Shown here: positions 1 through 11,195 of the stretch, one piece after another
Position numbering within the stretch: the first letter of the stretch is position 1
Layout: every line of letters begins with the position of its first letter
NCBI GenBank assembly: GCA_035626155.1
Contig: DASPOF010000127.1
Location: 1-64,000, forward strand
Direction of reading: 5' to 3'
DNA from: DASPOF01 sp035626155
GTDB lineage: Bacteria; Desulfobacterota; Binatia; Binatales; Binataceae
Length of the DNA: 64,000 nt
Position numbers and translations under genes: made by a program
Notes under the pieces: model-generated
Databases searched by the model: none
Seen by the model: only the letters and a program-made list of their open reading frames with translations
What the model was told of the DNA's origin: nothing

Positions 1-2261
1 ACATAGATGCCCGCCCAATCGAACAGGTCGGTATAAGCGCGCAGCGTCATGAACTCGCTCGCGTTGTTGGCGGTTCCCGGCTCGACCGACGTCTCGCGGT
101 TAATGTAGTTGTACCCGACCTGGAGGAACGATCCCTGGAGCGCGCGCCCCATGAACATCTTCGGATTGATTTCCGACCACGGCGGCTGGAGGTTGAAAAG
201 GACGCTCGCCCGGGTAATTCCGGCATGGCTGCGCGGATTGTAGTCGAGGAGCGAGTTGAGCGACGCGATCGAGGTCGGATAGACGTTCAAGATTCCCTCG
301 AGGTCCGCGATTCTGCCGCCGCTCGGCGAGATCTGATGCGACGGGTCATAAGCCTGCATCAGGATAAGCTGCGCCAGCTCGCGCACCTCGCTACCGCGGC
401 TGAAAATTGGCTGGCCCTTCGGCGCGAGCATTTCCGAGGCCTGGGCCTCCTCGTTGAAGGGACCGACAGCGCCACCCGGCTGAGCGTCATCGCTCTGCTC
501 CTTCTCGGGCTGCGTGGACGGCTCCTGCATTCGCGCAAACAGCCGCGTGGTGAATCCGTAGGTGAGCAGGCTGCGCGAATTGACCCGATCGATTTCATCG
601 AACAGAGGGTAATTGCCCTGACTGATTCGCGGGACGTATGCGTAGTTCGCGAACGGCTCAATCGTGTTCTTGAGCTTGGAGATCGACCCCCAATTCACGT
701 CAAACACGCGCTCCAGCACGGTCGCGATTCCGGTCTGCACGTACGGGACGCCGACCGCCTGCAATCCGCCCTGGGCCAGCGGCCCCAGGACGAGCCCGTT
801 GTTGTATTGAAGCTTGCTCTTGGCGCCGACCGGGACGACCTTGACGATGTTTCCGGAAGTATCCCACACCGTGCCCTGCACTCCTGCGCTGCCATAGCCG
901 TACAGATAATCCCCGAGCCGCCATGGAACCGTGATGCGCGGATTCGCATCGAAGCGCCAGCCGTCCTGGCCGGAACGGCGCCAGAAGTAGTCGGCGCCGC
1001 CGTCGTAGTCGGCCCAGGCGAGACCGCCGGGGAGGTCCTGGCGGCCGCTCAAGGTCAACTCGGGCAGCCGTTGCAGGGTTTCGTTCTGCGGCTGGATCAG
1101 ATCCTGAATGAAGATGCCCTCCAGGCGCGCATAGCCGTTGTCGAATTCGTCGAGCAGCCCGAAATGCGATGGCGTCTCGCGCATCGCGCTGAAGCCGCTA
1201 CCGTACCCGCGCGATAGCGTCCACGCATCCAGTTCGCGCAGCAGCAGGGAATCGCTGGTGTAGATCGTGTCGCCGTACGCTATCAGGTCGGGCGTCAGAT
1301 GCTGGCGCGCCATCGCGATCAGATCCCCGCGATTGACGGGAATAGTCGGGTTGGCGATTTGCGGGTCGATCGAGGTTTCCGACAGCCGGTTCTCATTGGA
1401 ACGCATCGACTCGTTGTAATACGCCCCGTCAGCCCAGAAGTAATCGTCCGCGCCGTTGGTCAGGCGATACTCCCCGAGCAGGCCGACTCGCTGCGACGTC
1501 TCGGCATCGAACGCAAGCGTCGCATCCGAACTCTTGTTGATCACGATGTAATACGGCTGAAGCCATTGAAAGCCGCGGGTCCCCGATTCTCCATACCGGC
1601 CGGAGAGGAAGCCGCTGTGGCGATCCGTGTTGGCCGGGAATTCCGCGAACGGGAGCTTGAATAGCGGATAGCCGAGCACGCTCAAGGAGGCGCCGTGAGC
1701 GGTTCCCTTGTCGCCGACCTGGACATCCATCGTGTCCGCCTGAATCGACCAATCGGGCGCGCCCGTCTGGCACGGGCAGCTTGTGAAAGAGCCCTTGCTA
1801 ATTTGGTAGTTCTGGCCCGCGAGCTTGCGAATTTTCTCACCCTCGACGTGATAGGCGTTCTGCCGCGCATTCACCTTGGCGTTGTAAAGGTCCAAAGTCT
1901 CCTCGACGATGTCGAGATGAGCCTCGGTCGCCCACACTTCGACCTCGGGATCGATGAGGTGAACGTGGCCGGTCGCGATCGCCTGGCGCTTGGCGCGGAA
2001 GAGTTCGATCTGATCCGCCTTCAGCACGCTTGCGCCCTGCGTCATGACCGCATCGCCGCGGACCGTGAAAGTGTCCTCTTTGGAGTCGTAGATGGTCTCG
2101 CGCCCGGTGACGTTGATTGGCTCGGTGCTTTCGCCCCGGGTCTCCGGCGCTGGACCAAAGCGGCTGACCGCGGCCTGTGCTCGGCCGCCCGCGAGCAGGA
2201 GCGCGGTGAGAATCACCGCTGCTGAGAGGGCATTACGCCCGGGCTTCAGGAAACAGCGCAT
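1..2261 (-). CDS. lptD: LPS-assembly protein LptD (partial, runs off left edge)
   Basis: Outer-membrane beta-barrel that, with LptE, inserts lipopolysaccharide into the outer leaflet. I translated the minus strand directly: the frame is open from the ATG at 2261 to the window edge (about 753 codons), so the C-terminal end is missing. It opens with a clear signal peptide (hydrophobic AAVILTALLLAGG, then a probable cut after RAQA). Next comes an OstA/LptA-like domain (FTVRGDAVMTQ, ATEAHLDIVEETLDLYNAKV), and a Cys pair in SFTSCPCQ like the disulfide site of the family. Aromatic-rich barrel repeats follow, such as GFLSGRYGESGTRGFQW. The start overlaps the end of folC by 29 bases and has GAAGG five bases upstream, so the two are probably translationally coupled. 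It is the last visible gene of the trp-accD-folC transcript. Confidence 0.9.
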   Translation of the reverse strand, partial: MRCFLKPGRNALSAAVILTALLLAGGRAQAAVSRFGPAPETRGESTEPINVTGRETIYDSKEDTFTVRGDAVMTQGASVLKADQIELFRAKRQAIATGHVHLIDPEVEVWATEAHLDIVEETLDLYNAKVNARQNAYHVEGEKIRKLAGQNYQISKGSFTSCPCQTGAPDWSIQADTMDVQVGDKGTAHGASLSVLGYPLFKLPFAEFPANTDRHSGFLSGRYGESGTRGFQWLQPYYIVINKSSDATLAFDAETSQRVGLLGEYRLTNGADDYFWADGAYYNESMRSNENRLSETSIDPQIANPTIPVNRGDLIAMARQHLTPDLIAYGDTIYTSDSLLLRELDAWTLSRGYGSGFSAMRETPSHFGLLDEFDNGYARLEGIFIQDLIQPQNETLQRLPELTLSGRQDLPGGLAWADYDGGADYFWRRSGQDGWRFDANPRITVPWRLGDYLYGYGSAGVQGTVWDTSGNIVKVVPVGAKSKLQYNNGLVLGPLAQGGLQAVGVPYVQTGIATVLERVFDVNWGSISKLKNTIEPFANYAYVPRISQGNYPLFDEIDRVNSRSLLTYGFTTRLFARMQEPSTQPEKEQSDDAQPGGAVGPFNEEAQASEMLAPKGQPIFSRGSEVRELAQLILMQAYDPSHQISPSGGRIADLEGILNVYPTSIASLNSLLDYNPRSHAGITRASVLFNLQPPWSEINPKMFMGRALQGSFLQVGYNYINRETSVEPGTANNASEFMTLRAYTDLFDWAGIY

Positions 2262-3546
2262 CTCTGCCTTCGCGGGCCAGAAAATAGGGATAAACTTCGC
2301 CGATAAGATACACGGAACCCGTCACAAGTACCACTTCCTCTGGAGCAGTCGTAGACATCACGCGCTGGATTGCCCGAAGCGGCTCGCGCTCGACGCGCGC
2401 CGGGACGTGCGCGGCAAACAGAGGGAGCATGCTCTCGGGATCGAGCGGGCGCTTGGGATTCGCCCTGGTCAGCGTCGCGTCCTTCACGCGCGGCGCAAGC
2501 ATCGCCACCATGCGCTCCCACTGCTTGGTCTCCTGGCATCCGAAGACGAGACGCGGCCTGATGCCCGGCTCCATCTCGACGCTGATCGTTTCGAGCAATG
2601 CCGAGACGGCAAGCTCATTGTGGGCGCAATCGAGGATCACCAGCGGACGCCGGGAGACGATATCGAAGCGGCCGGGCCAGTACACCTCGCCGAGCCCGCG
2701 GCGGATCGTCTCCTCGCCGATCGGGAATCCCTGGGCGCGGAGCGACTCCAGGGCCGCGATCGCGATCGCGGCGTTCTCGTGTTGAAACGGCCCGGCAAGG
2801 TTAAGCTCGACGCCGTGGAGCGAAAGCCCGAGACCCTGGTAGTCGATGCGATGGGCCGGGGCGTGCGATCGGAACGAGTAGTCGCGATCGGCCAGGCGGA
2901 CCGCGCTCTGGCGTTGCGCCGCGATCGCGGTCAGGGTGGCGCGCGCCTCGGGATCGCGCGCCCCGATCACGACCGGAACCTCGGGCTTGATGATCCCGCC
3001 TTTCTCCGCCGCGATCGCCGGGATGGTGTAGCCCAGGTACTCCATGTGATCGAAGCCGATCGGCGTGATCACGCTCAGGATCGGCGTGACCACGTTGGTC
3101 GAGTCGAGGCGGCCGCCCAGACCCGTCTCGATGACCGCGATATCGACCCCGGCCTCGGCGAAGTAGAGGAACATCATCGCCACGGTGAACTCGAAGTAGG
3201 TGAGCGCCATGCCGGCGCGGTCATAGATCGCGCGCAGGCGCTCGATATAGTCGAGCAGTTGCGCGGCGGGAATTTCGCCGCCGTCGATCCGGGTGCGCTC
3301 CGAGAGGTTCACCAGGTGCGGCTTGGTGTACAGGCCGCACTTGAGCCCGCACGCCCGCAGCACGCTGTCGAGCATCGCGGCCACCGAGCCCTTGCCCTTG
3401 GTGCCGGCGACATGGATCGCGCGGATGCGGCGATGCGGATTGCCGATCAAAGCAAGCGCGCTTTCCATCCGTTCGAGCTTGTAGATCTCGCCGCGCGCCT
3501 CCAGCGAGTAAAGCCAATCGAGAGTCTTTGCGAGCCGTTCTTCCAT
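2233..3546 (-). CDS. folC: Bifunctional folylpolyglutamate synthase / dihydrofolate synthase
   Basis: ATP-dependent ligase of the Mur superfamily that adds glutamate to dihydropteroate and to reduced folates in the cytoplasm. The 437-residue length is normal for FolC. The N-terminal P-loop GTKGKGS is at residues 48-54, followed by the family pattern TKPHLVNLSERTRIDG and ETGLGGRLDSTN. The motif ILDCAHNE marks the C-terminal Mur-ligase domain. It lies 126 bases after accD, a spacer containing a 6-bp hairpin (GCCCTC/GAGGGC, 3601-3615), and overlaps lptD by 29 bases. The accD-folC order is common in proteobacteria, which supports the assignment. The ATG at 3546 is the natural start. Confidence 0.95.
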   Translation of the reverse strand: MEERLAKTLDWLYSLEARGEIYKLERMESALALIGNPHRRIRAIHVAGTKGKGSVAAMLDSVLRACGLKCGLYTKPHLVNLSERTRIDGGEIPAAQLLDYIERLRAIYDRAGMALTYFEFTVAMMFLYFAEAGVDIAVIETGLGGRLDSTNVVTPILSVITPIGFDHMEYLGYTIPAIAAEKGGIIKPEVPVVIGARDPEARATLTAIAAQRQSAVRLADRDYSFRSHAPAHRIDYQGLGLSLHGVELNLAGPFQHENAAIAIAALESLRAQGFPIGEETIRRGLGEVYWPGRFDIVSRRPLVILDCAHNELAVSALLETISVEMEPGIRPRLVFGCQETKQWERMVAMLAPRVKDATLTRANPKRPLDPESMLPLFAAHVPARVEREPLRAIQRVMSTTAPEEVVLVTGSVYLIGEVYPYFLAREGRDALFPEARA

Positions 3547-3672
3547 CCGGCCCCAGAGTTTAGCGGCGCGATCGCGGGCGCGAAAGCATCGAACGGCCCC
3601 GCCCTCGAGGAGGGCTTGCCCGGGTTCGGATTAAGGGGGGCGCGCGCACCGAGGCGCGGCAGGCGCTGCGGG

Positions 3673-4530
3673 TTACTTCTTGCGCGGGCGTCTCGAGCGA
3701 GGGCGGGTCAACATCGCGAGCAGGCGCCCGAGCGTGAAGCGCATCTGATGGCGCGCCACGATCGCATCGAGCATCCCGTGCGCGAGCAGGAACTCCGCGC
3801 GCTGAAAGTCGTCGGGCAGGAGCTGATTGGTGGTCTGCTCGATCACGCGGCGTCCGGCAAATCCAATCAGGGCGCCCGGCTCGGCCAGGTTGAGGTCGCC
3901 CAGCATCGCGAACGACGCGGCGACGCCGCCAGTGGTCGGATCGCACATTACCGATATGTACGGCAGGCGCGCATCGCGCAGCCGCGCGACCGCCGCCGAC
4001 ACCTTCGCCATCTGCATCAGCGAGAGCGCCCCTTCCTGCATCCTGGCGCCGCCCGAGGCCGAGAACACGATCACCGGCAGCCCCCGGCGCGTCGCAAGCT
4101 CGAACAGGCGTGCGAGCTTTTCGCCCACGACGACCCCCATGCTGCCGCCCATGAAATCGAAGTCCATCACGGCGAGCGCGACGGGGCGGTTTTCGATTTT
4201 CGCGGTGCCGACCGCGACCGCATCGTTGCGTCCGCTGCGCGCGACGGCCTCTGCGATCCGCTGGCGGTACGGCTTTGAGTCCACGAACTCAAGCGGGTCG
4301 CCGCCGGCAAGCCCCGTGAAGAGTTCGCGCCAGCTTCCACGGTCGGCGGTGATCGCGATTCGCCGGCTGACGGTGAGGCGGTGATGGAATCCGCACTTGG
4401 GGCAGACGTTCAGATTGCGCTCGACTTCCTTGCGGAACGCGATTTCCTTGCAGGCGGCGCACTTGAGCCAGATGTCGTCGGCGGGCGGCGGCGCCTGCGC
4501 GGGACGTTGCGCGGTTTCGGGATCGGCCAT
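3673..4530 (-). CDS. accD: Acetyl-CoA carboxylase carboxyltransferase subunit beta
   Basis: Beta half of the carboxyltransferase that moves CO2 from biotin to acetyl-CoA to make malonyl-CoA for fatty acid synthesis. The 285 residues fit the family. An N-terminal Cys4 zinc ribbon (C24, C27, C43, C46, in CAAC and CPKC) precedes the crotonase-like core with GGSMGVVVGEK, SASGGARMQEG and the oxyanion-region motif PTTGGVAASFAMLGD. The C-terminus is a basic tail (RPRSRRPRKK). It begins only four bases after the trpA stop, so it should share the trp transcript. The partner accA is not in the window. Confidence 0.95.
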   Translation of the reverse strand: MADPETAQRPAQAPPPADDIWLKCAACKEIAFRKEVERNLNVCPKCGFHHRLTVSRRIAITADRGSWRELFTGLAGGDPLEFVDSKPYRQRIAEAVARSGRNDAVAVGTAKIENRPVALAVMDFDFMGGSMGVVVGEKLARLFELATRRGLPVIVFSASGGARMQEGALSLMQMAKVSAAVARLRDARLPYISVMCDPTTGGVAASFAMLGDLNLAEPGALIGFAGRRVIEQTTNQLLPDDFQRAEFLLAHGMLDAIVARHQMRFTLGRLLAMLTRPRSRRPRKK

Positions 4531-4534
4531 CGCA

Positions 4535-5373
4535 CTACCTGAGCGCCTGCGGGCCTGCGGGATTGCGCGCGGCGCGCATCGCGTCCTTCATCGCCCGGAC
4601 CAGGGCTCCCACCGTCGCGACCATATCGGGCGATTTCTGATGGGCCTCGATTAAGAGCGAAATCGCGCTCCCGACCACGACCGCATCGGCGAAGGACGCG
4701 ACCCGCGCGGCCTGGTCGGGCGTCGAGATTCCAAAGCCGACGCCGACCGGGAGGTCGGTTATGGTGCGGAGCTCGCGCACCTTCTGCTCGACGTCGGCTC
4801 CAATCCGTTCGCGCACACCGGTCACGCCGGTGACGGCGACGTAATAGAGGAAGCCGCTGGCCGCGCGCGCGATCCGGCGGGCGCGCTCGATCGGGGTGGT
4901 CGGCGCGAGCAGGTAAATCAGGTCGAGGCCGCTCCTGCGCGCCGGTTTGGCCAGCTCGGCGCTCTCCTCGGGCGGCAGGTCCACCGCGAGGATACCATCG
5001 GCGCCCGCGCGGGCGGCGTCGGTGGCGAGCTGTTCGCATCCGTAGTGCATATACGGGTTGAAATAGCCGAACAGGATGATCGGGATTTGCGTAACCTTGC
5101 GCAGATCGGCGACCAGCGAGAGGATCGACGGGAGCGATGCGCCCGAGGCGAGTCCGCGCGCGACCGCGCGCTGGTTGGCGGGACCATCCGCCATCGGGTC
5201 GGAAAATGGCACGCCGAGCTCGATCAGGTCCGCGCCGCAGGACTCGAGTTCGACGACCAGCCGGCGGGTTGCGTCGAGGTCCGGGTCGCCGGCGACGATG
5301 AACGGAATCAACGCGGCCTCGTTGCGCTCGCGAAGCTCGCGAAACTTGTTTGCGATTCGTCCGCGATGCGTCA

Positions 5374-5374
<1 letters not shown>
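4535..5374 (-). CDS. trpA: Tryptophan synthase alpha chain
   Basis: Splits indole-3-glycerol phosphate to indole and glyceraldehyde 3-phosphate; indole is channelled to TrpB. The 279-residue product is a TIM barrel with the catalytic acids in LIELGVPFSDPMADGP (Glu52 and Asp63, equivalent to the known catalytic Glu/Asp pair) and the phosphate-binding end VGFGISTPDQA and VVVGSAI. The frame stays open upstream into trpB, but the ATG at 5374 overlaps the trpB stop by one base (TGATG) and gives the normal N-terminus, so I use that start. It is followed four bases later by accD. Confidence 0.95.
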
Positions 5375-6559
<1,185 letters not shown>

Positions 6560-6579
<20 letters not shown>

Positions 6580-7171
6580 TCTCGATAAAGCTCCTGAGTT
6601 TTGAATGATCCTTCACCCCCGGCGTCGACTCAACGCCGCTGGCCACGTCCACTGCATAGGGGCCAAGCGATGCAGCTTCGGCGACGTTTTCGGGCGTAAG
6701 CCCGCCGGAGAGAAAAACGCGAGAAAGATCGAGGCCCGCAAGCTCCGCGAGCGGACGCGCACGGCCCGTACCGCCGAAAAGCCCGGGATGAAACGTGTCG
6801 AGCAGGAGGAAATCCGCGTGAGTCGTGGCAAGCGCGGCGCGCGCCTCGCCCGCGCCGATTCTAAGCGCGCGGATGACCGGCACGGGCCATCCCGCAAGCG
6901 CGCTTTCGTCCTCATCGCCGTGAAACTGGATCAGATCGAGGCCAAGCGCGCGCCGGCGCTCCTCGATGTACTCGCGCGCCGCATTGACGAACACCCCGAC
7001 GACGCCGGCGCGCCGGCCGACCGCTTCGCGCACCGCAAGCGCCCGCTCGACGGTCAAGTAGCGCGGACTTGGAGCATAGAAGTTGAGCCCCACCATATCC
7101 GCGCCAGCCGCGACGGCCGCGTCGGCATCCTCGATGCGCGTGATGCCGCAAATTTTGACCCGCACCGTCAT
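6560..7171 (-). CDS. trpF: Phosphoribosylanthranilate isomerase
   Basis: Amadori rearrangement of phosphoribosylanthranilate to CdRP, the third step of tryptophan synthesis. The 203-residue TIM-barrel protein starts [14 protein letters not shown], with the catalytic Cys8, and ends with [13 protein letters not shown] and [15 protein letters not shown], the phosphate-binding segment of the family. The frame is open further upstream, inside trpC, but the ATG at 7171 forms an ATGA overlap with the trpC stop and matches the expected N-terminus. It is a separate gene here, not fused to trpC as in enterics. Confidence 0.95.
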
Positions 7172-7977
7172 GGTTGTTTCGGCACGCCCTCCTTGACGAT
7201 CAGCGCCGTCATCAACTCCGAAAGGCGCGAGCGCGGATTGCCTCCGCGCAGCAGGCTTTCGCCGATTAGAAAGGCGCACGCGCCGGCGCGGTCGAGGCGG
7301 CGGATATCTGCGGGCGAATCGATGCCGCTCTCGGAGACGACCAGCGCGTTTCCCCGATAGCCCGCAAGCAGGCGTTCGGTCACCGCGATGTCGGTCGCAA
7401 AGGTGTGCAGGTCGCGATTGTTTATCCCGATTAGCTCGGCGCCGCTGCGCTCGGCGTCGCGAAGCTCGGCGGCATCGTGCACCTCGACCAGCGCGGCCAT
7501 CTTGAGGCCGCGTGCGAGCGATGCGAGCGATGCGAGCGCCGTCGCATCGAGCATCGCGGCGATGAGCAGGATGCAATCCGCGCCGGCCGCGCGCGCCTCG
7601 AACACCTGGTAGGGGTCGAAAAGGAAATCCTTGCGCAGCAGCGGGAGATCGACCGCGCCGCGAACAGCGCGCAGGTCCGCGAGTGCGCCCTTGAAATGGC
7701 GATCGGTGAGCACCGAAATGCACGCCGCGCCCCCCGCCGCGTAGTCGCGCGCGACCGCCGCAGGGTCGAGCCCGGGAAGGATATCACCCTTGCTCGGCGA
7801 GGCGCGTTTGACCTCGGCGATGATCGCGGGACGGTGCGCGCGCAGAGCGGCGGTAAAGCCGCGCGGCGCGGGCGCATTGCGCGCGGCGTCCTTCACCGCA
7901 TCGAGCGGGACGCGCGCGCGTTCGGCTGCAAGTTCCTCGCGCTTGGCCGCGAATATTTCGTTCAGGACCGAACTCAT
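7168..7977 (-). CDS. trpC: Indole-3-glycerol phosphate synthase
   Basis: Closes the indole ring by converting CdRP to indole-3-glycerol phosphate. The protein has 269 residues. The signature AIIAEVKRASPSKG (residues 51-64) contains the catalytic Glu and Lys; DPYQVFEARAAGADCILLI and LIGINNRDL are further conserved strands, and the barrel ends with VSESGI and FLIGESLL. Start and stop both overlap the neighbouring genes (ATGA with trpD upstream and trpF downstream). Confidence 0.96.
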   Translation of the reverse strand: MSSVLNEIFAAKREELAAERARVPLDAVKDAARNAPAPRGFTAALRAHRPAIIAEVKRASPSKGDILPGLDPAAVARDYAAGGAACISVLTDRHFKGALADLRAVRGAVDLPLLRKDFLFDPYQVFEARAAGADCILLIAAMLDATALASLASLARGLKMAALVEVHDAAELRDAERSGAELIGINNRDLHTFATDIAVTERLLAGYRGNALVVSESGIDSPADIRRLDRAGACAFLIGESLLRGGNPRSRLSELMTALIVKEGVPKQP

Positions 7978-9008
7978 GATTCATCCGCGCGGCTGGCAGC
8001 GCGCAGCTTTTCGATCGTTTCGAGCGCGCGCCCCGAGGCGATGATCTCGCTGGCGAACGCGACCCCGGCCTGAAGCGATTTCGCCCTTCCCCCGACGTAA
8101 ATCGCAGCGCCGGCGTTAAGCGCGAGGACATCTTGCGCCGGGCCCGCACCGCCGGCAAGCGCGCCGGTCAGCATCGCGATTGCGCCCGCAGCATCGCGGA
8201 CTGCGAGCGTCTCGGGAGCAATCCTGGCAAGGCCGAAGTCGCTCGGCGCGATCTCGTATTCGCGGATTTCATCACGGCCGCGGATTTCCACCACCTGCGT
8301 CGCAGCGCTCGGCGAAATTTCATCAAGGCCGTCGCGCCCGTGCACGGCCATCGCATGATCGACTCCGAGCGCGAGCAGCGCCTCGGCGATCGGCCGCAAC
8401 ATTTTCGCATCCCCGACCCCGAGCAACTGGCGGCGCGGCCGTGCCGGATTTGCAAGCGGCGCGATCAGATTGAAAATCGTCCGCGTCCCAAGCGCACGGC
8501 GAAGCGCGCCGAGGCGCGCGAGCGCAGGATGATACGCCGGGGCGAAAATGAAGCACATCCCGGCGCGCGCGAGACATCGCTCCAGTCCCGCCGGATCGAG
8601 ATCGATCCTGACGCCCATCCGTTCGAGCACGTCGGCCGCGCCGACGCGTCCGGTCACCGCGCGATTGCCGTGCTTGGCAACCGGGACTCCGGCGGCTGCC
8701 GCGATGAGCGCGGCGCCGGTCGAGATGTTGAACGTCCCGGCGCCATCGCCGCCGGTTCCGGCCGTATCGAGCACGTTGCCGCCGTTGAGGTCGAGCGCCC
8801 GCGCCCTGGCGCGCATCGCGCGCGCCCCGCCGGTAAGCTCGCCCGCAGATTCCCCTTTGAGCTTGAGCGCGATCAGGAATCCCGCGACGAGTCCCTCCGA
8901 GGCTTGCTCGCCGCCATCGAGCATCTCTCCGATCGCGCGCTCGGCCTCATCCGCATCGAGCGAGCGGCCGGCGAGCACCGCGTCGAACGCATCGCGAAGT
9001 GCGCTCAT
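7974..9008 (-). CDS. trpD: Anthranilate phosphoribosyltransferase
   Basis: Transfers the phosphoribosyl group of PRPP to anthranilate. The 344-residue product has the PRPP-binding motif [14 protein letters not shown] (GTGGDG at residues 84-89) and the second signature [39 protein letters not shown] and VHGRDGLDE follow in the usual order. Here it is a free-standing gene rather than fused to trpG as in E. coli. ATGA overlaps join it to trpG and trpC. Confidence 0.96.
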   Translation of the reverse strand: MSALRDAFDAVLAGRSLDADEAERAIGEMLDGGEQASEGLVAGFLIALKLKGESAGELTGGARAMRARARALDLNGGNVLDTAGTGGDGAGTFNISTGAALIAAAAGVPVAKHGNRAVTGRVGAADVLERMGVRIDLDPAGLERCLARAGMCFIFAPAYHPALARLGALRRALGTRTIFNLIAPLANPARPRRQLLGVGDAKMLRPIAEALLALGVDHAMAVHGRDGLDEISPSAATQVVEIRGRDEIREYEIAPSDFGLARIAPETLAVRDAAGAIAMLTGALAGGAGPAQDVLALNAGAAIYVGGRAKSLQAGVAFASEIIASGRALETIEKLRAASRADES

Positions 9009-9601
9009 CGCTTAAGCCCCGCCAGAAAGTTGCTCAGCAGATGTTTGCCCTCGGGCGTGCCGATCGACTCGGGGTGGAACTGCACGCCTTCGACCGCGAG
9101 CGACTTGTGCCTGAGGCCCATCACCTCGTTTTCCGCGGTGTGCGCGCTGAGTTCGAGGCAATGGGGCAGCGAATCGAGGTCCACGATCAGCGAATGATAC
9201 CTCATCGCTTCGAACGGGCTCGGTATTCCCGCGAAAATCGTTTTGCCGTCATGGAGCACGGGCGAGGTCTTGCCGTGCATGAGGCGCGATGCGCGCACTA
9301 CTTTGCCGCCGTATGCCTCGCCGATGCACTGGAGGCCGAGGCACACGCCGAGAATCGGGATTTCGCCGCCAAGCTCGCGCAGGATGGCGAGCGAGACGCC
9401 CGCCTCCTTGGGCGTGCATGGTCCGGGCGAGATGACGATCGCGCCGGGATGCATGGCGCGCGCGCCTGCGGGATCGATCGCGTCGTTGCGCCGGACGGTC
9501 AAGTCCGCGCCGAGTTCGCCCAGGTATTGGACCAGGTTGTAAGTGAACGAGTCGTAGTTGTCGATCATCAGGATGCTTGGTTTACGCGTCGCCGATGTCA
9601 T
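9005..9601 (-). CDS. trpG: Anthranilate synthase component II (glutamine amidotransferase)
   Basis: Class I glutamine amidotransferase that supplies ammonia to TrpE. The 198-residue protein has the opening motif [22 protein letters not shown], the nucleophile Cys87 in [15 protein letters not shown], and the His-Glu pair in [14 protein letters not shown] paralog, PabA, is very similar; position directly after trpE (six-base gap) and overlap with trpD make trpG the better name, although it could also serve p-aminobenzoate synthesis if no pabA exists elsewhere. Confidence 0.94.
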   Translation of the reverse strand: MTSATRKPSILMIDNYDSFTYNLVQYLGELGADLTVRRNDAIDPAGARAMHPGAIVISPGPCTPKEAGVSLAILRELGGEIPILGVCLGLQCIGEAYGGKVVRASRLMHGKTSPVLHDGKTIFAGIPSPFEAMRYHSLIVDLDSLPHCLELSAHTAENEVMGLRHKSLAVEGVQFHPESIGTPEGKHLLSNFLAGLKR

Positions 9602-9607
9602 CGCACA

Positions 9608-11116
9608 TCACCTCCGCGCAGGCGCCGCGGTCTCGAAATCGCGGGCGACCTGCAGCGCGCGCACCATCGCGCGGGCCTTGTTGACCGATTCCTCGTACTC
9701 GGCGCCAGGGTCGGAATCCGCGACGATCCCGCCGCCGGCCTGGATATAGACGCGATCGTTCTTGATGAGGAGCGTGCGCAGCGCGATCGCCGTATCGGTG
9801 TTGCCGGTGTAGCTGAAGTATCCGACCGCGCCCGCGTAAACGCCGCGCCGGACCGTTTCCAGCTCGTCGATTATCTCCATCGCGCGGATTTTTGGCGCGC
9901 CCGAAACCGTCCCCTGCGGGAAGGTCGCGCGGAACGCGTCGAACGCGTCGCATTCGCCGCGCAGGCGTCCGATGATGTTCGACACGATGTGCATCACGTG
10001 CGAGTAGCGCTCGACCACCATGTACTCGGTCACCTTGACCGAGCCGATCTCCGCCACCCGCCCGACATCGTTGCGCCCGAGATCGACCAGCATCACATGT
10101 TCCGCGCGCTCCTTCGGATCGGCGAGCAGCTCGCGCTCGAGCGCCTGGTCTTCGGCCTCGGTCGCGCCGCGCCGCCGCGTGCCCGCGATCGGGCGCAGCG
10201 TAATGTCGCGTCCCTCGACGCGGACCATCACCTCGGGCGATGCGCCAACGAGCGTGTGGTCGCCCAGGCGGAGATAGAACATGTAGGGCGACGGGTTGAT
10301 GGTGCGCAGGCTGCGATAGATGTTGAACGGATGGGCGGTTAGCGGCGCCTCGAAGCGCTGCGATGGGACCACCTGGATGATGTCGCCGGCTGCGATGTAC
10401 TCCTTGGCCGCCGAGACGACCGCCATGTAGGACTCGCGCGTCAGGTTGGAGGTGATGGTGGCATCGTTGGCGACCGCTCCGGCGCCCTCCAGGCGCGGCG
10501 GTATCGCGGGCCCCTTCAGCCGCTCGATTATCTCATCGATCTTGATTTGCGCGCTCTGCCAGGCGGCGCGAACCGAGGGGAACTCATCGACGGGAACGTT
10601 GGCGATGATGCGCAGCGTCTGGCGGACATTGTCGAACATCAGCACGGTGTCCGTGAACATCATGTAGAGGTCCGGCGTGCCGAGATCGTCGGTGACGGTT
10701 TCCGGAATCCGCTCGAAGCACCGGATGACGTCATACGCGAGGAATCCGACGGCGCCGCCGAAGAACCGCGGCAGGCCGGGGATCTCGGGCGCGCGAAAGC
10801 GCTTGAGCTCGGTGCGAAGCTCCTCGAACGCGTTGCTTATCGAGCGGACCTCGACCGCGCGGCCGGGGTGGATGACCTCCATTCGGTTGGCGCGCGCGCG
10901 GATCACCGTCGATGGCTCGCAGCCGAGGAAGGTGTAGCGTCCCCACTTTTCGCCGCCGCGCACGCTCTCGAGCAGGAATGAGTAATCGCCGCGTTCGACC
11001 TTGAGGAAGGCCGAGACGGGCGTTTCGAGGTCTGCGGCGACCTCGCGCGAGACCGGAATCAGGTTGTACTTGCGCGCCGCCAGGTCTTCGAATTCGCGTT
11101 CGCTGGGTAGCAGCAT
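9608..11116 (-). CDS. trpE: Anthranilate synthase component I
   Basis: Makes anthranilate from chorismate with ammonia from TrpG. The 502-residue chorismate-binding enzyme has the tryptophan feedback site FLLES (about residues 47-51) at the N-terminus, which separates TrpE from most PabB proteins. The C-terminal active site shows SPEVMVRVEGRDITLRPIAGTRRRG, DLGRNDVGRVAEIGSV and PQGTVSGAPKIRAMEIIDELE. The ATG at 11116 is preceded by GGGAG seven bases upstream. It lies about 100 bases after the stop of a Trp-rich leader peptide, with an attenuator in between, so expression should respond to charged tRNA-Trp. Confidence 0.97.
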   Translation of the reverse strand: MLLPSEREFEDLAARKYNLIPVSREVAADLETPVSAFLKVERGDYSFLLESVRGGEKWGRYTFLGCEPSTVIRARANRMEVIHPGRAVEVRSISNAFEELRTELKRFRAPEIPGLPRFFGGAVGFLAYDVIRCFERIPETVTDDLGTPDLYMMFTDTVLMFDNVRQTLRIIANVPVDEFPSVRAAWQSAQIKIDEIIERLKGPAIPPRLEGAGAVANDATITSNLTRESYMAVVSAAKEYIAAGDIIQVVPSQRFEAPLTAHPFNIYRSLRTINPSPYMFYLRLGDHTLVGASPEVMVRVEGRDITLRPIAGTRRRGATEAEDQALERELLADPKERAEHVMLVDLGRNDVGRVAEIGSVKVTEYMVVERYSHVMHIVSNIIGRLRGECDAFDAFRATFPQGTVSGAPKIRAMEIIDELETVRRGVYAGAVGYFSYTGNTDTAIALRTLLIKNDRVYIQAGGGIVADSDPGAEYEESVNKARAMVRALQVARDFETAAPARR

Positions 11117-11157
11117 CGTTTTTCTCCCGTTCGCTTCCGCCGTCCGCGCGGCCCGCC

Positions 11158-11195
11158 AAAAACAAAAAGGGCCGCCGGCTCTTCGCCTGCGGCCC
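11158..11195 (-). terminator. trp attenuator (rho-independent terminator, segments 3:4)
   Basis: Read on the minus strand, GGGCCGC pairs perfectly with GCGGCCC (11189-11195 with 11169-11175) around a 13-base loop, followed by TTTTTGTTTTT (11168-11158). It sits between the leader-peptide stop and trpE, the expected place for a transcription attenuator. An alternative perfect 9-bp helix, 11233-11241 with 11183-11191, would remove the 5' arm of this hairpin and act as antiterminator. Confidence 0.85.

Noticed and set aside
2092..4278. Long plus-strand open frame of 728 codons over folC and accD
   Set aside because: It is antisense to two genes with full family motifs. Its Arg/His/Ala-rich product has no recognisable domain; such frames are common in GC-rich DNA.
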